Shown here piece by piece: positions 28,234-37,217 of a stretch of 64,000 nucleotides of DNA. A program made the translations under genes and the position numbers. The stretch's first letter is position 1; the number at the start of each line of letters is the position of its first letter. The stretch spans positions 2,666,001-2,730,000 of the forward strand of contig NZ_CP119794.1 of NCBI RefSeq assembly GCF_029338315.1, in the 5' to 3' direction. Source of the DNA: Haloarcula regularis (GTDB lineage: Archaea > Halobacteriota > Halobacteria > Halobacteriales > Haloarculaceae). Below the pieces are notes generated by a model. The model did no database searches, had not been told where the DNA came from, and worked only from the letters and a program-made list of their open reading frames with translations.

Positions 28234-28247
28234 TTAGGCTGGCCTAA
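28234..28247. promoter_or_regulatory. DtxR/IdeR-type iron regulator box (perfect palindrome)
   Basis: TTAGGCTGGCCTAA is a perfect 6-2-6 inverted repeat and matches the TTAGG...CCTAA pattern bound by DtxR-family iron repressors (IdeR, SirR, Idr). It lies 110 bases before the GTG start of the minus-strand gene and 120 before the plus-strand racemase-like gene. Confidence 0.65.
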
Positions 28248-28269
28248 ACACTGATAACCGCTTCGGATT

Positions 28270-28283
28270 TTAGGCAGGCCGAA
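28270..28283. promoter_or_regulatory. Second DtxR-type box (one mismatch)
   Basis: TTAGGCAGGCCGAA repeats the same 6-2-6 layout with one mismatch in the right arm. Its centre is 36 bases from that of the box at 28234, so the two sites lie on nearly the same helix face, consistent with paired binding. Confidence 0.55.
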
Positions 28284-28367
28284 ACGGGCGGTGGGGCGCA
28301 CCGGCCCGACACTCGCCGGGGCCCCGACTTATTTATTTAGTGGACGTCTGTGCTGTACTAACGGTCC

Positions 28368-29451
28368 ATGTCCGAGACGATAGGTATCATCGGTGGGATG
28401 GGGAACGAAGCGATGGCCGACCTGGCGGCGAACGTCGCCGCGTTGCCGGACGCGGACGACTACTCGTACGTCTGCTATGGCAACTCCCGGCAGGCGTTCA
28501 CCCCGGACGAGGCCGACGGCGAGTGGGAGGACGGCGACCCCCCCGATACGTCGCAAGCGGCACACGGGCGAGTTCACCGCAGCACTCCTCCAGAACTTCG
28601 GGGCTGGCAGAGTCGGCCTTGCCTGCAACGGCGGGCACCCGCTCTACCGGGACATCTACGGGGGCTTCGCCTCGACGTTCGTCGACATGATCGCGGAGAC
28701 GGCGGCCGTACCCGACGCCGACGACGGCGTGCTGGTCCTCGGGACGAAACGGACGCTCGAGGAGCGGCTCTACGACGACGAGCTCGAGGCGGCCGGCGTC
28801 GACACCTACCAGCCGACCCCCGACGACCGACAGCGCCTCATGGACGTCATCTACGACCCCGACTTTGGCATCAAGACCGGTGAGGTGACCGACGAGGCCG
28901 AGTCGATGCTCTGTGACGTCGTCGCGGCGGCCTGCGACCGGCACCCGGAGATCGACTCCGTCGTCCTGGGCTGTACCGAGCTGCCGCTGGCGCTGAACGA
29001 CGAGAGCGTCCCACGCCTCAAGGCGTCGGGCGCGCTACCGGACCACCTCTCGGTCATCGACCCGACGCAGGTGCTCGCCGAGGCGCTCCTTCCCCCCACG
29101 GGGTCCGTCGAAACGCCCGACCAGGTCGCGCTCTCGGCGTACCGCGGGGCGTTCCTGGACTACGACCCGCCGCTGACCGTCGCCGTCGACTCCTTAGAGC
29201 AGATGATCGAGTTCCAGACGCTGCTCGTCGAGTGGACGATGGACTACTTCGCGGACCGCGACGCTCACGTCGGCGGCAGCTACATGCACGTTCCGACGCT
29301 GTTCCTGGTCGATTACTCGCGCCCGATACCGGTAGACACCGACGCCCTCGACCTGACCGTCCACCGGTACGAGACCGTGCCGTCCGAACCCGACGCGGCC
29401 GTCGAGGCGGCGCTGGACCGGAACTTCGAGGCCGTCTCACATCTCTGCTGA
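28368..29451 (+). CDS. Asp/Glu racemase-superfamily protein with C-terminal extension, frameshifted
   Basis: About 361 residues after repair. It starts MSETIGIIGGMGNEAMADL, the aspartate-racemase entry motif. The frame breaks in a run of seven C at 28538-28544; removing one C yields DPPIRRKRHTGEFTAALLQ and normal sequence onwards. The first catalytic cysteine is in GLACNGGHPLY and the second in SVVLGCTELPLAL, as in the family. After about residue 240 there is an extension of some 120 residues (ALSAYRGAFLDYDPP, MIEFQTLLVEWTMDYF) not present in ordinary racemases of about 230 residues. Could be a racemase or an isomerase/decarboxylase relative. Confidence 0.8.
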
Positions 29452-29459
29452 GACGCCCC

Positions 29460-30068
29460 CTACAGATTCGTGAGGAACGGTGCCAGGAGGCCGACGACGA
29501 TCAGGCTGGCGAGGGCCACGACGGCGATGCGGAGAAAGGCCATCCCGTAGGCGGTGTTCCGGGCCTTCTGCCGGGCGACCACCTTGTAGTTGAGGAGCCG
29601 GGCGTACTCGAAGGCGGTCTTCGAATCGACGGTCGTGTCCTGGTCGTAGTCGTCGATCCACGACTCGACGGCGTCCTCGAGATCCGCGGGCGTCTCGATG
29701 TCCCCGCTCCGTGCGTACCGCTGCAGGTCGACCGGGTCGTCGTTCCGCCAGACCAGCCACCGGTGGTCCAGGAACCGCTGGCCGACGCCCTCTCCGTAGA
29801 ACTTCCGGGGCGCGAGCGCGTCTGTCAGGAACGTGATGCTCAGGACGATCATCAGCACGCAGACGACCCCGAGCGCGACGAACAGGCCCTGGGCCCACAG
29901 CAGCCCGGCGAGGCGGTTGTACGCGAACGTGATCCAGGTCCCGAGGGCCGCGAGCAGGAACGTGATGCCGACGATGGCCGTGTCGCTGATGCTGTCGAGG
30001 TTCGAGATAGAACGGAACGTCTCGTCCGCCTCCGCTTTGGCGATCTCCCCGTTCGTGTCCTCGGACAT
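29460..30068 (-). CDS. Membrane protein of unknown function
   Basis: 202 residues from ATG 30068. An acidic N-terminal 30 residues is followed by two close hydrophobic segments (about 33-52 and 57-82), a soluble central part of about 85 residues (YGEGVGQRFLDHRWLVWRN to YARLLNYKVVARQK) and a final hydrophobic segment (about 180-200). No family was recognised. The codon pattern is typical of a real haloarchaeal gene. Confidence 0.7.
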   Translation of the reverse strand: MSEDTNGEIAKAEADETFRSISNLDSISDTAIVGITFLLAALGTWITFAYNRLAGLLWAQGLFVALGVVCVLMIVLSITFLTDALAPRKFYGEGVGQRFLDHRWLVWRNDDPVDLQRYARSGDIETPADLEDAVESWIDDYDQDTTVDSKTAFEYARLLNYKVVARQKARNTAYGMAFLRIAVVALASLIVVGLLAPFLTNL

Positions 30069-30146
30069 ATTTTCCCCATATACGAGCCATTGTATTAGAG
30101 GGTGGGCATAACAACACTAATCTGTGGGTCGGCTGTACCCGGGTAC

Positions 30147-31187
30147 ATGACAGCGAACTCCCGACCCCGGATCCGCGAGGTCGGTGTCAGCCCCGGCCGA
30201 CTGCCCACAGGTACGGACAACTCCATCACGGACGTCCCCGGTGTGTGCGTCGGTCACGAGACCGTTCGCGAGGGTGCGCCGACGGACGCGGATTGTGTCC
30301 GGACCGGCGTCTCTGTCGTCGACCCCGACGGTGACCGGAACGTCTACGAACGTCCCGTCACCGGGGCGACCCACGTCCTCAACGGGTACGGCAAGTCCGT
30401 CGGCTTCCCGCAGGTCGACGAGCTGGGCGACATCGAGACGCCCATCGGCCTGACGAACACGCTGGACGTCTGGACCGTCGCCGACGCGCTCGCGGGCCAC
30501 GTCGTCGAGACCAACGAGGCTGCCACGTCGGTCAACCCCGTCGTGGGCGAGTGCAACGACGGCGTGTTGAACGACATCCGCGGGCGACACGTCACCGCCG
30601 AGCACGTCTCGCGGGCACTCGAGGCGGCGACCGCCGCGAACACGCAGGAAGGCTGTGTCGGTGCGGGTACCGGGACCACGGGCTTTGGCTGGAAGGCCGG
30701 CATTGGGACGGCCTCCCGCGCCGTCGACGGGCACACCGTCGGGGCGCTCGTGCTCACGAACACCGGCAAACCGGACGACCTCCGCATCGACGGCCTCCAC
30801 GTCGACGCCTTCGTCGACGACTCGACCAGTGCCGTCTCGGCGGGCGGCTCTATCATGATGCTCGTCGGGACGGACGCGGCGCTGTCGGCCCGAAAGCTCC
30901 ACCGCGTGGCCAAGCGAACCGACCTCGCGCTCGGCCGGGTCGGCGGCATCGCCCACCACGGCAGCGGCGACTTCACCATCGGCTTCGCCAACGGGCGCGG
31001 CGACCCGGTGGCCGACGGCGACCTCACCCCGCTGTTCAGGGGCGCCATCGAGGCCACCGAGGAGGCGATATACAACTCTCTCCTGCGGGCAGAGACGACC
31101 AGCGGGCTGGACGAGACGACGATACGGGCCATTCCCGAGGACGCCGTCGCCCGCGCATTGGCAAACCGCACCGCGAGTGGTACGTAA
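30147..31187 (+). CDS. P1-family peptidase (DmpA/S58-like aminopeptidase)
   Basis: Self-processing N-terminal-nucleophile-type hydrolase related to DmpA and ArgJ folds; cleaves N-terminal residues from peptides or amides. 346 residues from ATG 30147. Family motifs: NSITDVPGVCVGH at the start, GYGKSVGFPQVDELG, TNTLDVWTVADAL, ECNDGVLNDIRG, GAGTGTTGFGWKAGIGTASR and the putative catalytic Ser235 in SAGGSIMMLVGTDAAL followed by GRVGGIAHHGSGDF. Complete and of usual length. Follows the racemase-like gene, perhaps part of peptide or D-amino-acid turnover, but they are not in one operon. Confidence 0.85.
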   Translation: MTANSRPRIREVGVSPGRLPTGTDNSITDVPGVCVGHETVREGAPTDADCVRTGVSVVDPDGDRNVYERPVTGATHVLNGYGKSVGFPQVDELGDIETPIGLTNTLDVWTVADALAGHVVETNEAATSVNPVVGECNDGVLNDIRGRHVTAEHVSRALEAATAANTQEGCVGAGTGTTGFGWKAGIGTASRAVDGHTVGALVLTNTGKPDDLRIDGLHVDAFVDDSTSAVSAGGSIMMLVGTDAALSARKLHRVAKRTDLALGRVGGIAHHGSGDFTIGFANGRGDPVADGDLTPLFRGAIEATEEAIYNSLLRAETTSGLDETTIRAIPEDAVARALANRTASGT

Positions 31188-31235
31188 CTGGACCACACAC
31201 AACACCTATCTTCCCAAGCACGCTATGCCCAGTTG

Positions 31236-32792
31236 ATGCCACCCGAGGAACTGGACATCCAGTCGGAAGCGACCGTCTCCGTGCTCTTCCTGGACGTGCG
31301 GAACTTCACGCTGTTGCTCGACAACTACGACTCCCAGGACATCACGGAGATGCTCGACTTCCTGTTCAGTTCCGTCCGCGACATCGTGACCGACCACGGC
31401 GGGACGGTGGACAAGATCGTCGGCGACGGGATGATGGTCGTCTTCGAGGGCGACGACCCCGGGACCGAGGCGCTCCGGGCCGCGATCGAGATCCACCAGG
31501 ACACGACCAGGGAGACCGAACGGACCCAGGGCTTCGGGACCATCGAGATCGGCATCGGCATCTCGACCGGCACGGTGAACCAGGCGACCCTCGCCGACGT
31601 CGACTCGACGGTCATCGGCCGGTGTGTCAACATCGCCGCCCGACTCGAGGCGCTGTGTAAGAAATTCGACGCCTCTATCCTCTTCGACGCGGAGACCTAC
31701 CGCAGCAGTTCCGTTCGCGGCCTCACCAACGGCTTCATCGCCCGCAAGATTCCGGACCAGAACCTCCGTGGCATCCGGAAGGGCATCGACGTCTACCACC
31801 TCTGTGACACCCACAAGTTCAGCGAGGAGTACATCAGGCTGTTCAACGAGGGCGTCGAGCAGTTCGTCGACCAGAACTACGAGGCGGCGCTCAGCGCGTT
31901 CACCGAGGCCTACACGCGCGACGAGCGCTACACCGACCAGGCGTTGCTCAACCACTTCACGAACAGCTGCTTGGAGCACATCAACAACGAGCGGGCCCTC
32001 TTTCGCAACCCGGACCGCTACGAGGAACACTCGACGACCCAGGAACGCCAGTCCCTGGAACTGGAGGGGTACATCGACCGCGTCACGCTGACCCGCGAGT
32101 TCGACCCCGAGTACGTCCTCGACGTCGGCTGTGGGACCGGGAAGGTGACCCAGCGCCTCGCGAAGTCCTACCCCGACAGCACCATCGTGGGCCTGGACAC
32201 GTCTCGCTCCGCCGTCGCGAAGGCCCGGACCGAACACTCCCCGGAGGGGTACGACATCGAGTACAAACACGCCGCGATAGAGAACTACTGTCCGGACGAC
32301 GAACGCGGGCGCTACGACCTCATCTTCTCGAACTCGGCGATGCACTGGGTCGAAGAGCAACACCACGCCTACGCGAACCTCCGGCAGCTGATCACCGAGG
32401 ACGGCCTGCTGGCCATCCACCAGGGCCACGAGGGCACGTACAAGGAGTTACACCAGGTGACCGTCGACGTCCTCGAGGACTTCGGCTACGACTCGTACTT
32501 CGAGAACCTGAGTCCGCCGCTGGATCTGATCTACTACACCGAGGAGGCGATGCGGACACTGCTCGAACGGCACGACTTCGACCCACTCGAGTCGAAAGTC
32601 GAGGAGACCACCGCACCGGACACCATCATCGAGGACTTCGCCGAGGCGAGCCTCAACGCCTACTGTGACCGCCTCGAGAACGACTCCCAGCGGACGGTCT
32701 TCCGGGAGCAGTTCAAGAAGCGCGCCCACAAGGAACTTGACACCGACGACGTCACGGTCCGTCGCATATACATGATTGCGACTCCAGCGTGA
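31236..32792 (+). CDS. Class III nucleotidyl cyclase fused to a SAM-dependent methyltransferase
   Basis: 518 residues from ATG 31236. Residues about 10-185 form a class III adenylate/guanylate cyclase domain with every key residue: metal Asp20 (LFLDVRNFT) and Asp64 (DKIVGDGMMVVF), base-recognising Lys60, Thr125 at the position of the second base-recognising residue, and transition-state Asn132 and Arg136 (RCVNIAARLE). Thr instead of Asp is the class IIIb pattern. A helical segment of about 65 residues (197-260; YEAALSAFTEAYT) follows, then a trans-aconitate-type methyltransferase with motif I VLDVGCGTGKV (294-304), acidic VGLD and FSNSAMHWV. No membrane segment, so cytosolic. A cAMP-forming, methylating protein is unusual; see findings. 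Confidence 0.85.
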   Translation: MPPEELDIQSEATVSVLFLDVRNFTLLLDNYDSQDITEMLDFLFSSVRDIVTDHGGTVDKIVGDGMMVVFEGDDPGTEALRAAIEIHQDTTRETERTQGFGTIEIGIGISTGTVNQATLADVDSTVIGRCVNIAARLEALCKKFDASILFDAETYRSSSVRGLTNGFIARKIPDQNLRGIRKGIDVYHLCDTHKFSEEYIRLFNEGVEQFVDQNYEAALSAFTEAYTRDERYTDQALLNHFTNSCLEHINNERALFRNPDRYEEHSTTQERQSLELEGYIDRVTLTREFDPEYVLDVGCGTGKVTQRLAKSYPDSTIVGLDTSRSAVAKARTEHSPEGYDIEYKHAAIENYCPDDERGRYDLIFSNSAMHWVEEQHHAYANLRQLITEDGLLAIHQGHEGTYKELHQVTVDVLEDFGYDSYFENLSPPLDLIYYTEEAMRTLLERHDFDPLESKVEETTAPDTIIEDFAEASLNAYCDRLENDSQRTVFREQFKKRAHKELDTDDVTVRRIYMIATPA

Positions 32793-32803
32793 GGGTGTAC
32801 ACG

Positions 32804-33346
32804 ATGGTCACGGTGGAATTCGTTCGCGACGCACGGCCCTACGGCAGCGAGATTCGGCGGCTCCTCGCCGAGGCAAACGACGAGTTCGTCCCGCCGCTCG
32901 CGTCCCGTGAGGGGACGACACAGACGGCGGGGCTCGACGAACAGCGAAACGACGCGCTCGAGGACTACCACGAGCAGTGCATGGACCAGTCGTTCGTGCT
33001 GGCCCACGCGGCGGGCGACGTCTACGGGTTCCTCTCCTTCCGCCAGGGCTACGCGACCGAGGCGCTCGGTGACTACACTCCCTCGAACTACGTCTCGACG
33101 ATCATCGTCGACGAGGCCCACCGCCGGGAGGGGTACGCACGACGGATGTACGAGACGCTCCTGACGGACCTCCCGCCGTCGGCGCGGGCGCCCTACGTCA
33201 CGACCCGGACCTGGAGCACGAACGGTGGGCACCTGACGCTGCTCGACGAACTCGGGTTCGAACGCCTCGCCCGACTCGAGGACGACCGGGGCGATGGCAT
33301 CGACACGGTCTACTACGGCATCGCCGTCGACGAGTTCGACCCGTGA
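32804..33346 (+). CDS. GNAT-family N-acetyltransferase
   Basis: 180 residues from ATG 32804; a GTG at 32789 would add five. The GNAT core is visible: FVLAHAAGDVYGFLSFRQG (strands), then VSTIIVDEAHRREGYARRMYETLL, where the R-R-E-G-Y-A-R region is the acetyl-CoA pyrophosphate loop. The end (LTLLDELGFERLARLEDDR) is the usual C-terminal strand. Twelve bases downstream of the cyclase gene and overlapping the next gene by four bases, so the three are probably one operon. Substrate unknown. Confidence 0.82.
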   Translation: MVTVEFVRDARPYGSEIRRLLAEANDEFVPPLASREGTTQTAGLDEQRNDALEDYHEQCMDQSFVLAHAAGDVYGFLSFRQGYATEALGDYTPSNYVSTIIVDEAHRREGYARRMYETLLTDLPPSARAPYVTTRTWSTNGGHLTLLDELGFERLARLEDDRGDGIDTVYYGIAVDEFDP

Positions 33347-34117
33347 GCGGCCCCATCGCGGTCCTCGGCGACGTCCACCTGGAACCGCGCCGGGAACCGC
33401 GACTGTTCGACGCGCTCGAGACGACGCTCCGGGACATCGCATCGCACGACCCGTCGCTGCTCGTCGTGCTGGGCGACGTCGTCCAGGAGACAGCCCCCGA
33501 GACGGACCGGCGGTTGCTCCGCCGGTTCGTCGCCCGCCTCGAGCGCACCGGCGTCCACTTCCGGTGTGTCCCCGGCAACCACGACCTGGCCGGCCTCTCG
33601 CCGGCGGCGTATCGCGACGTCGTCGGCCACGACCTGTGGGACATCGACCCGGCAGCCGACTGCGTCTTCCTCGATTCGACGGCGCCCCACCTCGACGGCG
33701 GTCGGGGGGGAGGTCTCCGAGGCCCAACTGGCGCGGCTCCGGGACCGTCGCGGCGAGCTGACCGACGCCGTGGCGTTCGTCCATCACCCGCTCGCCTGCC
33801 AGACCCTCGACGGCAACTACTGGCACGAGTCGGCCCCGGCCGGCGCCTACTGTGTGAACATGGAGGCCGTCTGCGAGCATCTGTCCGCCGCCGGCGTCTC
33901 GACGGTCGTCAACGGGCACCTCCACTGGTGGGGGTACCTCCGGTCGGACGACGTGGTCCACGCCACCGTCGACGCGTTCAACAAGGAGCTGCATCCACGG
34001 GGCGAGACGGGGAACTACGCGCTGGTAGAGCCCGGCGACCCGGCGTCGGTCACGAAGGTGGGCGGTGACGGGACCGCCGAACCGCTCGACGAACGGTTCG
34101 ACCGCTCGCCCGACTAG
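33343..34117 (+). CDS. Metallophosphoesterase (calcineurin-like), frameshifted
   Basis: About 258 residues after repair. Start GTG 33343 overlaps the acetyltransferase stop. Di-metal motifs in order: AVLGDVHLEP (GDxH), VVLGDVVQ (GDxx), CVPGNHDLAG (GNHD), then after the break FVHHPLA and NGHLHWWG (GHxH). The frame is lost in seven consecutive G at 33704-33710; one G fewer joins DGGRGEVSEAQLARLRDRRG in frame to the stop at 34117. All metal ligands are present, so the protein should be active once repaired. It could act on a cyclic nucleotide made by the cyclase upstream, which is inference from operon position. Confidence 0.83.
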
Positions 34118-34176
34118 GGTAGCGCCGACCGGTCCGCTCACCAACACTTAAGTTCGCGTCTGCCGTCCATTCGTTC

Positions 34177-34365
34177 GTGTCGGCCGCTGCCACGTCGTTC
34201 TGGCATGAGTGCGACCGCTACCACGACCTCGCAGAGCGGTTCGAGCGCAATATCGAGATCACCCACCCCGACGCCCTGTCGGGGCGTAGCGGCACCTACA
34301 GCTGTGGCTGTGCCTGGTGTGCCCGTGAAGTGACGTACTACACGTACGCCGGGCCGCGACCCTGA
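34177..34365 (+). CDS. Small cysteine-motif protein, unknown function
   Basis: 62 residues from a GTG start. It carries a compact C-G-C-A-W-C-A-R-E element (SCGCAWCAREVTYYTYAG), suggestive of half a zinc-binding site, and His residues earlier (FWHECDRYHD). Haloarchaea have many such one- or two-knuckle small proteins. Preceded by a short A+T-rich patch (CACTTAAG). Moderate support only. Confidence 0.5.
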   Translation: MSAAATSFWHECDRYHDLAERFERNIEITHPDALSGRSGTYSCGCAWCAREVTYYTYAGPRP

Positions 34366-34453
34366 TGGGCACCGGCTCCCCATCCGGTCGTGGGTCGCGG
34401 CGTACAGACTCCACAGGCGCGGGTTTGAATACCGTCATGCCCCATGTAGGGGT

Positions 34454-34651
34454 ATGGATACCGACCGATTGCTCGAGCTCGCACCCCACTACATCGCTAT
34501 GCTGGTGCTGGTCTTCCTCGTCCTCGAACTCGTCGCCATACTCGTGGGCGATATCGGGTTCCTGACCGAGCTGGCCATCATCGTCGTCATCGTCTTCGCC
34601 TACCGGCCCATCGTGATTCGCCTCGGCATCGCCCCCAGCGGCTGGCAGTGA
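34454..34651 (+). CDS. Small two-helix membrane protein
   Basis: 65 residues from ATG 34454: MDTDRLLELAPHYIAMLVLV. Two hydrophobic segments (about 13-32 and 36-54) end in RPIVIRLGIAPSGWQ. The reading frame has good haloarchaeal codon use and a T-rich patch upstream. Function not known. Confidence 0.6.
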   Translation: MDTDRLLELAPHYIAMLVLVFLVLELVAILVGDIGFLTELAIIVVIVFAYRPIVIRLGIAPSGWQ

Positions 34652-34738
34652 GCGACCCACGGCGGGTCGTCCCACGCCTGGACCGTCCTCGAGAACTAGC
34701 CGACGCTGGTTCCCGTCACGGCCACGCACGGCGGCCAG

Positions 34739-36046
34739 TCAGCGTTCGGCCGCCCGCTGGACGAACGTGTCGAACGCACCGCTCTCGGGGTGGAGGTGGC
34801 AGTAGGTGCCCAGCGTCCGGTACGCACAGAGGCCGTCCTGCCCGTCGAGCATGCCGTCGCCCCGCACGACGTCGAACGCGAACTGCGCGTCGCCGGCGAC
34901 GTCGGCGCTTGAGTAGTGGAACTCGTGGCCGCGCCGCCGGTCGGCTGCCGCCGCGGTCAGCGTCTCCCGCGTCGCCCGCAGTTCGACGTGGTCCAGCGCC
35001 TGATAGCGGTCGTGCATGCGGACCGTCGCGGGCAGGACGCCGGCCATCTCGTTGGTCTCCCCGTCCGTCGTCGTCAGTGACTCGGCGAGCGCCATCAGCC
35101 CGCCACACTCACCCATGACGGCCGCGCCGTCGGCGGCGCGGGCCGCGATGGCGTCCAGCGTCGGACTCGCTGCGAGTGTCTCCGCGTGCAGTTCGGGGTA
35201 TCCGCCGGGCAGGTAGACGCCGTCGCATATCGGCAGGTCGTCGTCGGCCAGCGGCGAGAACGTGGTCACCGACGCCCGGTCGCGGAGGCGTTCGAGCGTC
35301 GCCGGGTAGGTGAAACAGAACGCCGCGTCACGGGCGACGGCGATGCGGGCGTCGGTCCGGTCGCCGGTTTCGAGCGCCTCCGGACGCGGCGGGGTGCGCG
35401 CGAGATCGACCAACCGGTCTACCCGTATCGCCTCGCTGGCGTCGTCGAGGGCCGCCTCGTCGAGGGCCGCCTCCTCGCCCATGTGGAGTCCCAGGTGACG
35501 GTCCGGGATCTCGAGCGCGTCGGCCGGCGGAATCCGCCCGAGGTACGCCAGGTCGTCCGGCAGGGCGTCGCGGATGCCCTGTTCGTGGCGGCCGCCGTGG
35601 GCGCGCTGGGCGACGACGCCGGCGACGTCGACGTCGCGGCCGGCCCGAGAGGCGTACTCCCGGAATCCGAGGGCCGTCGCGGCGACGCTCTCCATGCCGG
35701 CCTTCGCGTCGACGACCAGTACCACCGGCAGCGAGAGCGCCTCGGCGACCATCGCGGTGCTGGAACAGTCGCCGTCGTACAGCCCCATCACCCCCTCGAC
35801 GACACAGACGTCACCCTCGCCCCGGTAGTAGTTGCGCCGCACGCCTCCGTCCCCCTCGAGCCACAGGTCGAGCGTCCGCGAGGGCCTCCCCGCGACGGCC
35901 TCGTGGTGGCTCGGGTCGATGAAGTCCGGTCCCGCCTTCGCGGGCTGGACGTCGTGACCCCGCGCCTGGAGGGCCCGGACGATGGCCAGCGTCGTCACGG
36001 TCTTGCCGACGCCCGACCGGGTGCCGCCGACGACGAACCCCTTCAT
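34739..36046 (-). CDS. cbiA: Cobyrinate a,c-diamide synthase
   Basis: Amidates the a and c side chains of cobyrinate (or hydrogenobyrinate) using glutamine and ATP in adenosylcobalamin synthesis. 435 residues from ATG 36046; six extra codons in the longer frame are dispensable. N-terminal P-loop GGTRSGVGKT at 7-16, AKAGPDFIDPSHHEA, DLWLEGDGGV and VEGVMGLYDG are all CobB/CbiA hallmarks; the C-terminal type 3 glutamine amidotransferase domain has the catalytic Cys314 in MGECGGLMAL and YLPGGYPELHA before it. No other cobalamin gene is in the window. Confidence 0.93.
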   Translation of the reverse strand: MKGFVVGGTRSGVGKTVTTLAIVRALQARGHDVQPAKAGPDFIDPSHHEAVAGRPSRTLDLWLEGDGGVRRNYYRGEGDVCVVEGVMGLYDGDCSSTAMVAEALSLPVVLVVDAKAGMESVAATALGFREYASRAGRDVDVAGVVAQRAHGGRHEQGIRDALPDDLAYLGRIPPADALEIPDRHLGLHMGEEAALDEAALDDASEAIRVDRLVDLARTPPRPEALETGDRTDARIAVARDAAFCFTYPATLERLRDRASVTTFSPLADDDLPICDGVYLPGGYPELHAETLAASPTLDAIAARAADGAAVMGECGGLMALAESLTTTDGETNEMAGVLPATVRMHDRYQALDHVELRATRETLTAAAADRRRGHEFHYSSADVAGDAQFAFDVVRGDGMLDGQDGLCAYRTLGTYCHLHPESGAFDTFVQRAAER

Positions 36047-36446
36047 CTCGCCGCCCCTGCCCACATCACGGCGGTCGCGCGGTCGTCTCTCTCACTCGCC
36101 GGTCGCGTCGCGCTGTCCACGTGTGCTGTCACGTCGTTCGTTCCGTGGGGGGCGTCGCATGAATGGGTATCGACTGGTCCGCCCCATCCCGGTGCGAGCG
36201 TTTCGACTCCGATAGTTCTGTCCGAATTCCGACATTTGGATGCATATCTTACATATCCATATCTGTATACTACAAAACACTCTCTTATGCCCCTATAACC
36301 GTCAATACTGTGTCTTTACTGCCCAGTATTGGAATCACTTGCTTCAAATAGTCCTAATATATGTCTGAATCTGGCAGTAGTAGATACGTCTGTACAGGGC
36401 TGGAACGGCTGTCGGTGACGATCTCACGACCGCGGCCTGCCTCACC
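36047..36446. other. Gene-free spacer with A+T-rich island
   Basis: About 400 bases between the start of cbiA and the end of the FAH-family gene, both minus strand. Bases 36215-36370 are rich in A+T (TTACATATCCATATCTG, CTAATATATG). No gene or cobalamin-riboswitch-like element was recognised. Confidence 0.4.
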
Positions 36447-37169
36447 TCACTCCGACGGAGCGACGACCGTGTTGCGAAGCGTCCCGACACCCTCGTAGGT
36501 AATCTCGACGGTATCTCCGGGTTCGACGGTCCCGGGATTGGCCGGGCTCCCGAACGCGATGGCGTCGCCGGGACGGAAGGTGAACCGTTTCGAGAGGAAC
36601 GAGACGATCTCGTAGGGGTCGAACAGCATCAGCTCGGTGTTGGCGGACTGGCGCGTCTCGCCGTCGATGACGGTCTCCATGTCGATACCGCGAGGATCGA
36701 GGTCCGTCTCTATCCACGGGCCGAGCGGGCCGGAGGTGTCGAAGGCCTTGCGGGCGGTCCGGCCCTGCTGGTCGAGCGCGTCGACGTCGTTCATGATGGT
36801 GTAACCCCGGACGACGTCGGGGACGTCGGCCTCGGCGACGTCGTGGCACCGCTCGTCGATGACGGCGACGAGTTCGCCGGCGTAGGTCAGTTCTTCCGTC
36901 CACCCGGGATAGTAAATCGGGTCTTCCGGACCGACGAGCGACGCCGGCGGCTTGATGAAGAAATCCGGTTCCTCGGGGCGTTCGTAGTCCATCTGGTCGA
37001 GCGTCTCGGCGAAGTTCCGGCCGACGCAGTACAGCGCCGACGGCGAGGTCGGGTAGGTCAACTGGCCATCTCGGCCGACGACGTACTCGCCGTCCTCGGC
37101 GACGACGACGCCGTCTTCGTAGCGACCGGACACGACTCCCTCGGGGGTCTGCAGGCGTGCGAGTTTCAT
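36447..37169 (-). CDS. Fumarylacetoacetate hydrolase (FAH) family protein
   Basis: 240 residues. FAH-fold enzymes hydrolyse or decarboxylate beta-keto acids (acylpyruvases, ureidoglycolate lyase, 2-hydroxyhepta-diene-dioate isomerase). The sequence has YCVGRNFAETLDQM, FFIKPPASLVGP, ELVAVIDERCHDV (metal Glu), GYTIMNDVDALDQQ, KAFDTSGPLGPWI and PGDAIAFGSPANPG. Close to, and on the same strand as, the FAD/Fe-S fusion gene 48 bases upstream, so likely in one operon and in organic-acid metabolism; exact substrate not known. Confidence 0.87.
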   Translation of the reverse strand: MKLARLQTPEGVVSGRYEDGVVVAEDGEYVVGRDGQLTYPTSPSALYCVGRNFAETLDQMDYERPEEPDFFIKPPASLVGPEDPIYYPGWTEELTYAGELVAVIDERCHDVAEADVPDVVRGYTIMNDVDALDQQGRTARKAFDTSGPLGPWIETDLDPRGIDMETVIDGETRQSANTELMLFDPYEIVSFLSKRFTFRPGDAIAFGSPANPGTVEPGDTVEITYEGVGTLRNTVVAPSE

Positions 37170-37217
37170 GGGCGTCGATTGTCGCCCTCGTAAAAACGTC
37201 TTCTGAAACGCGTGTTC

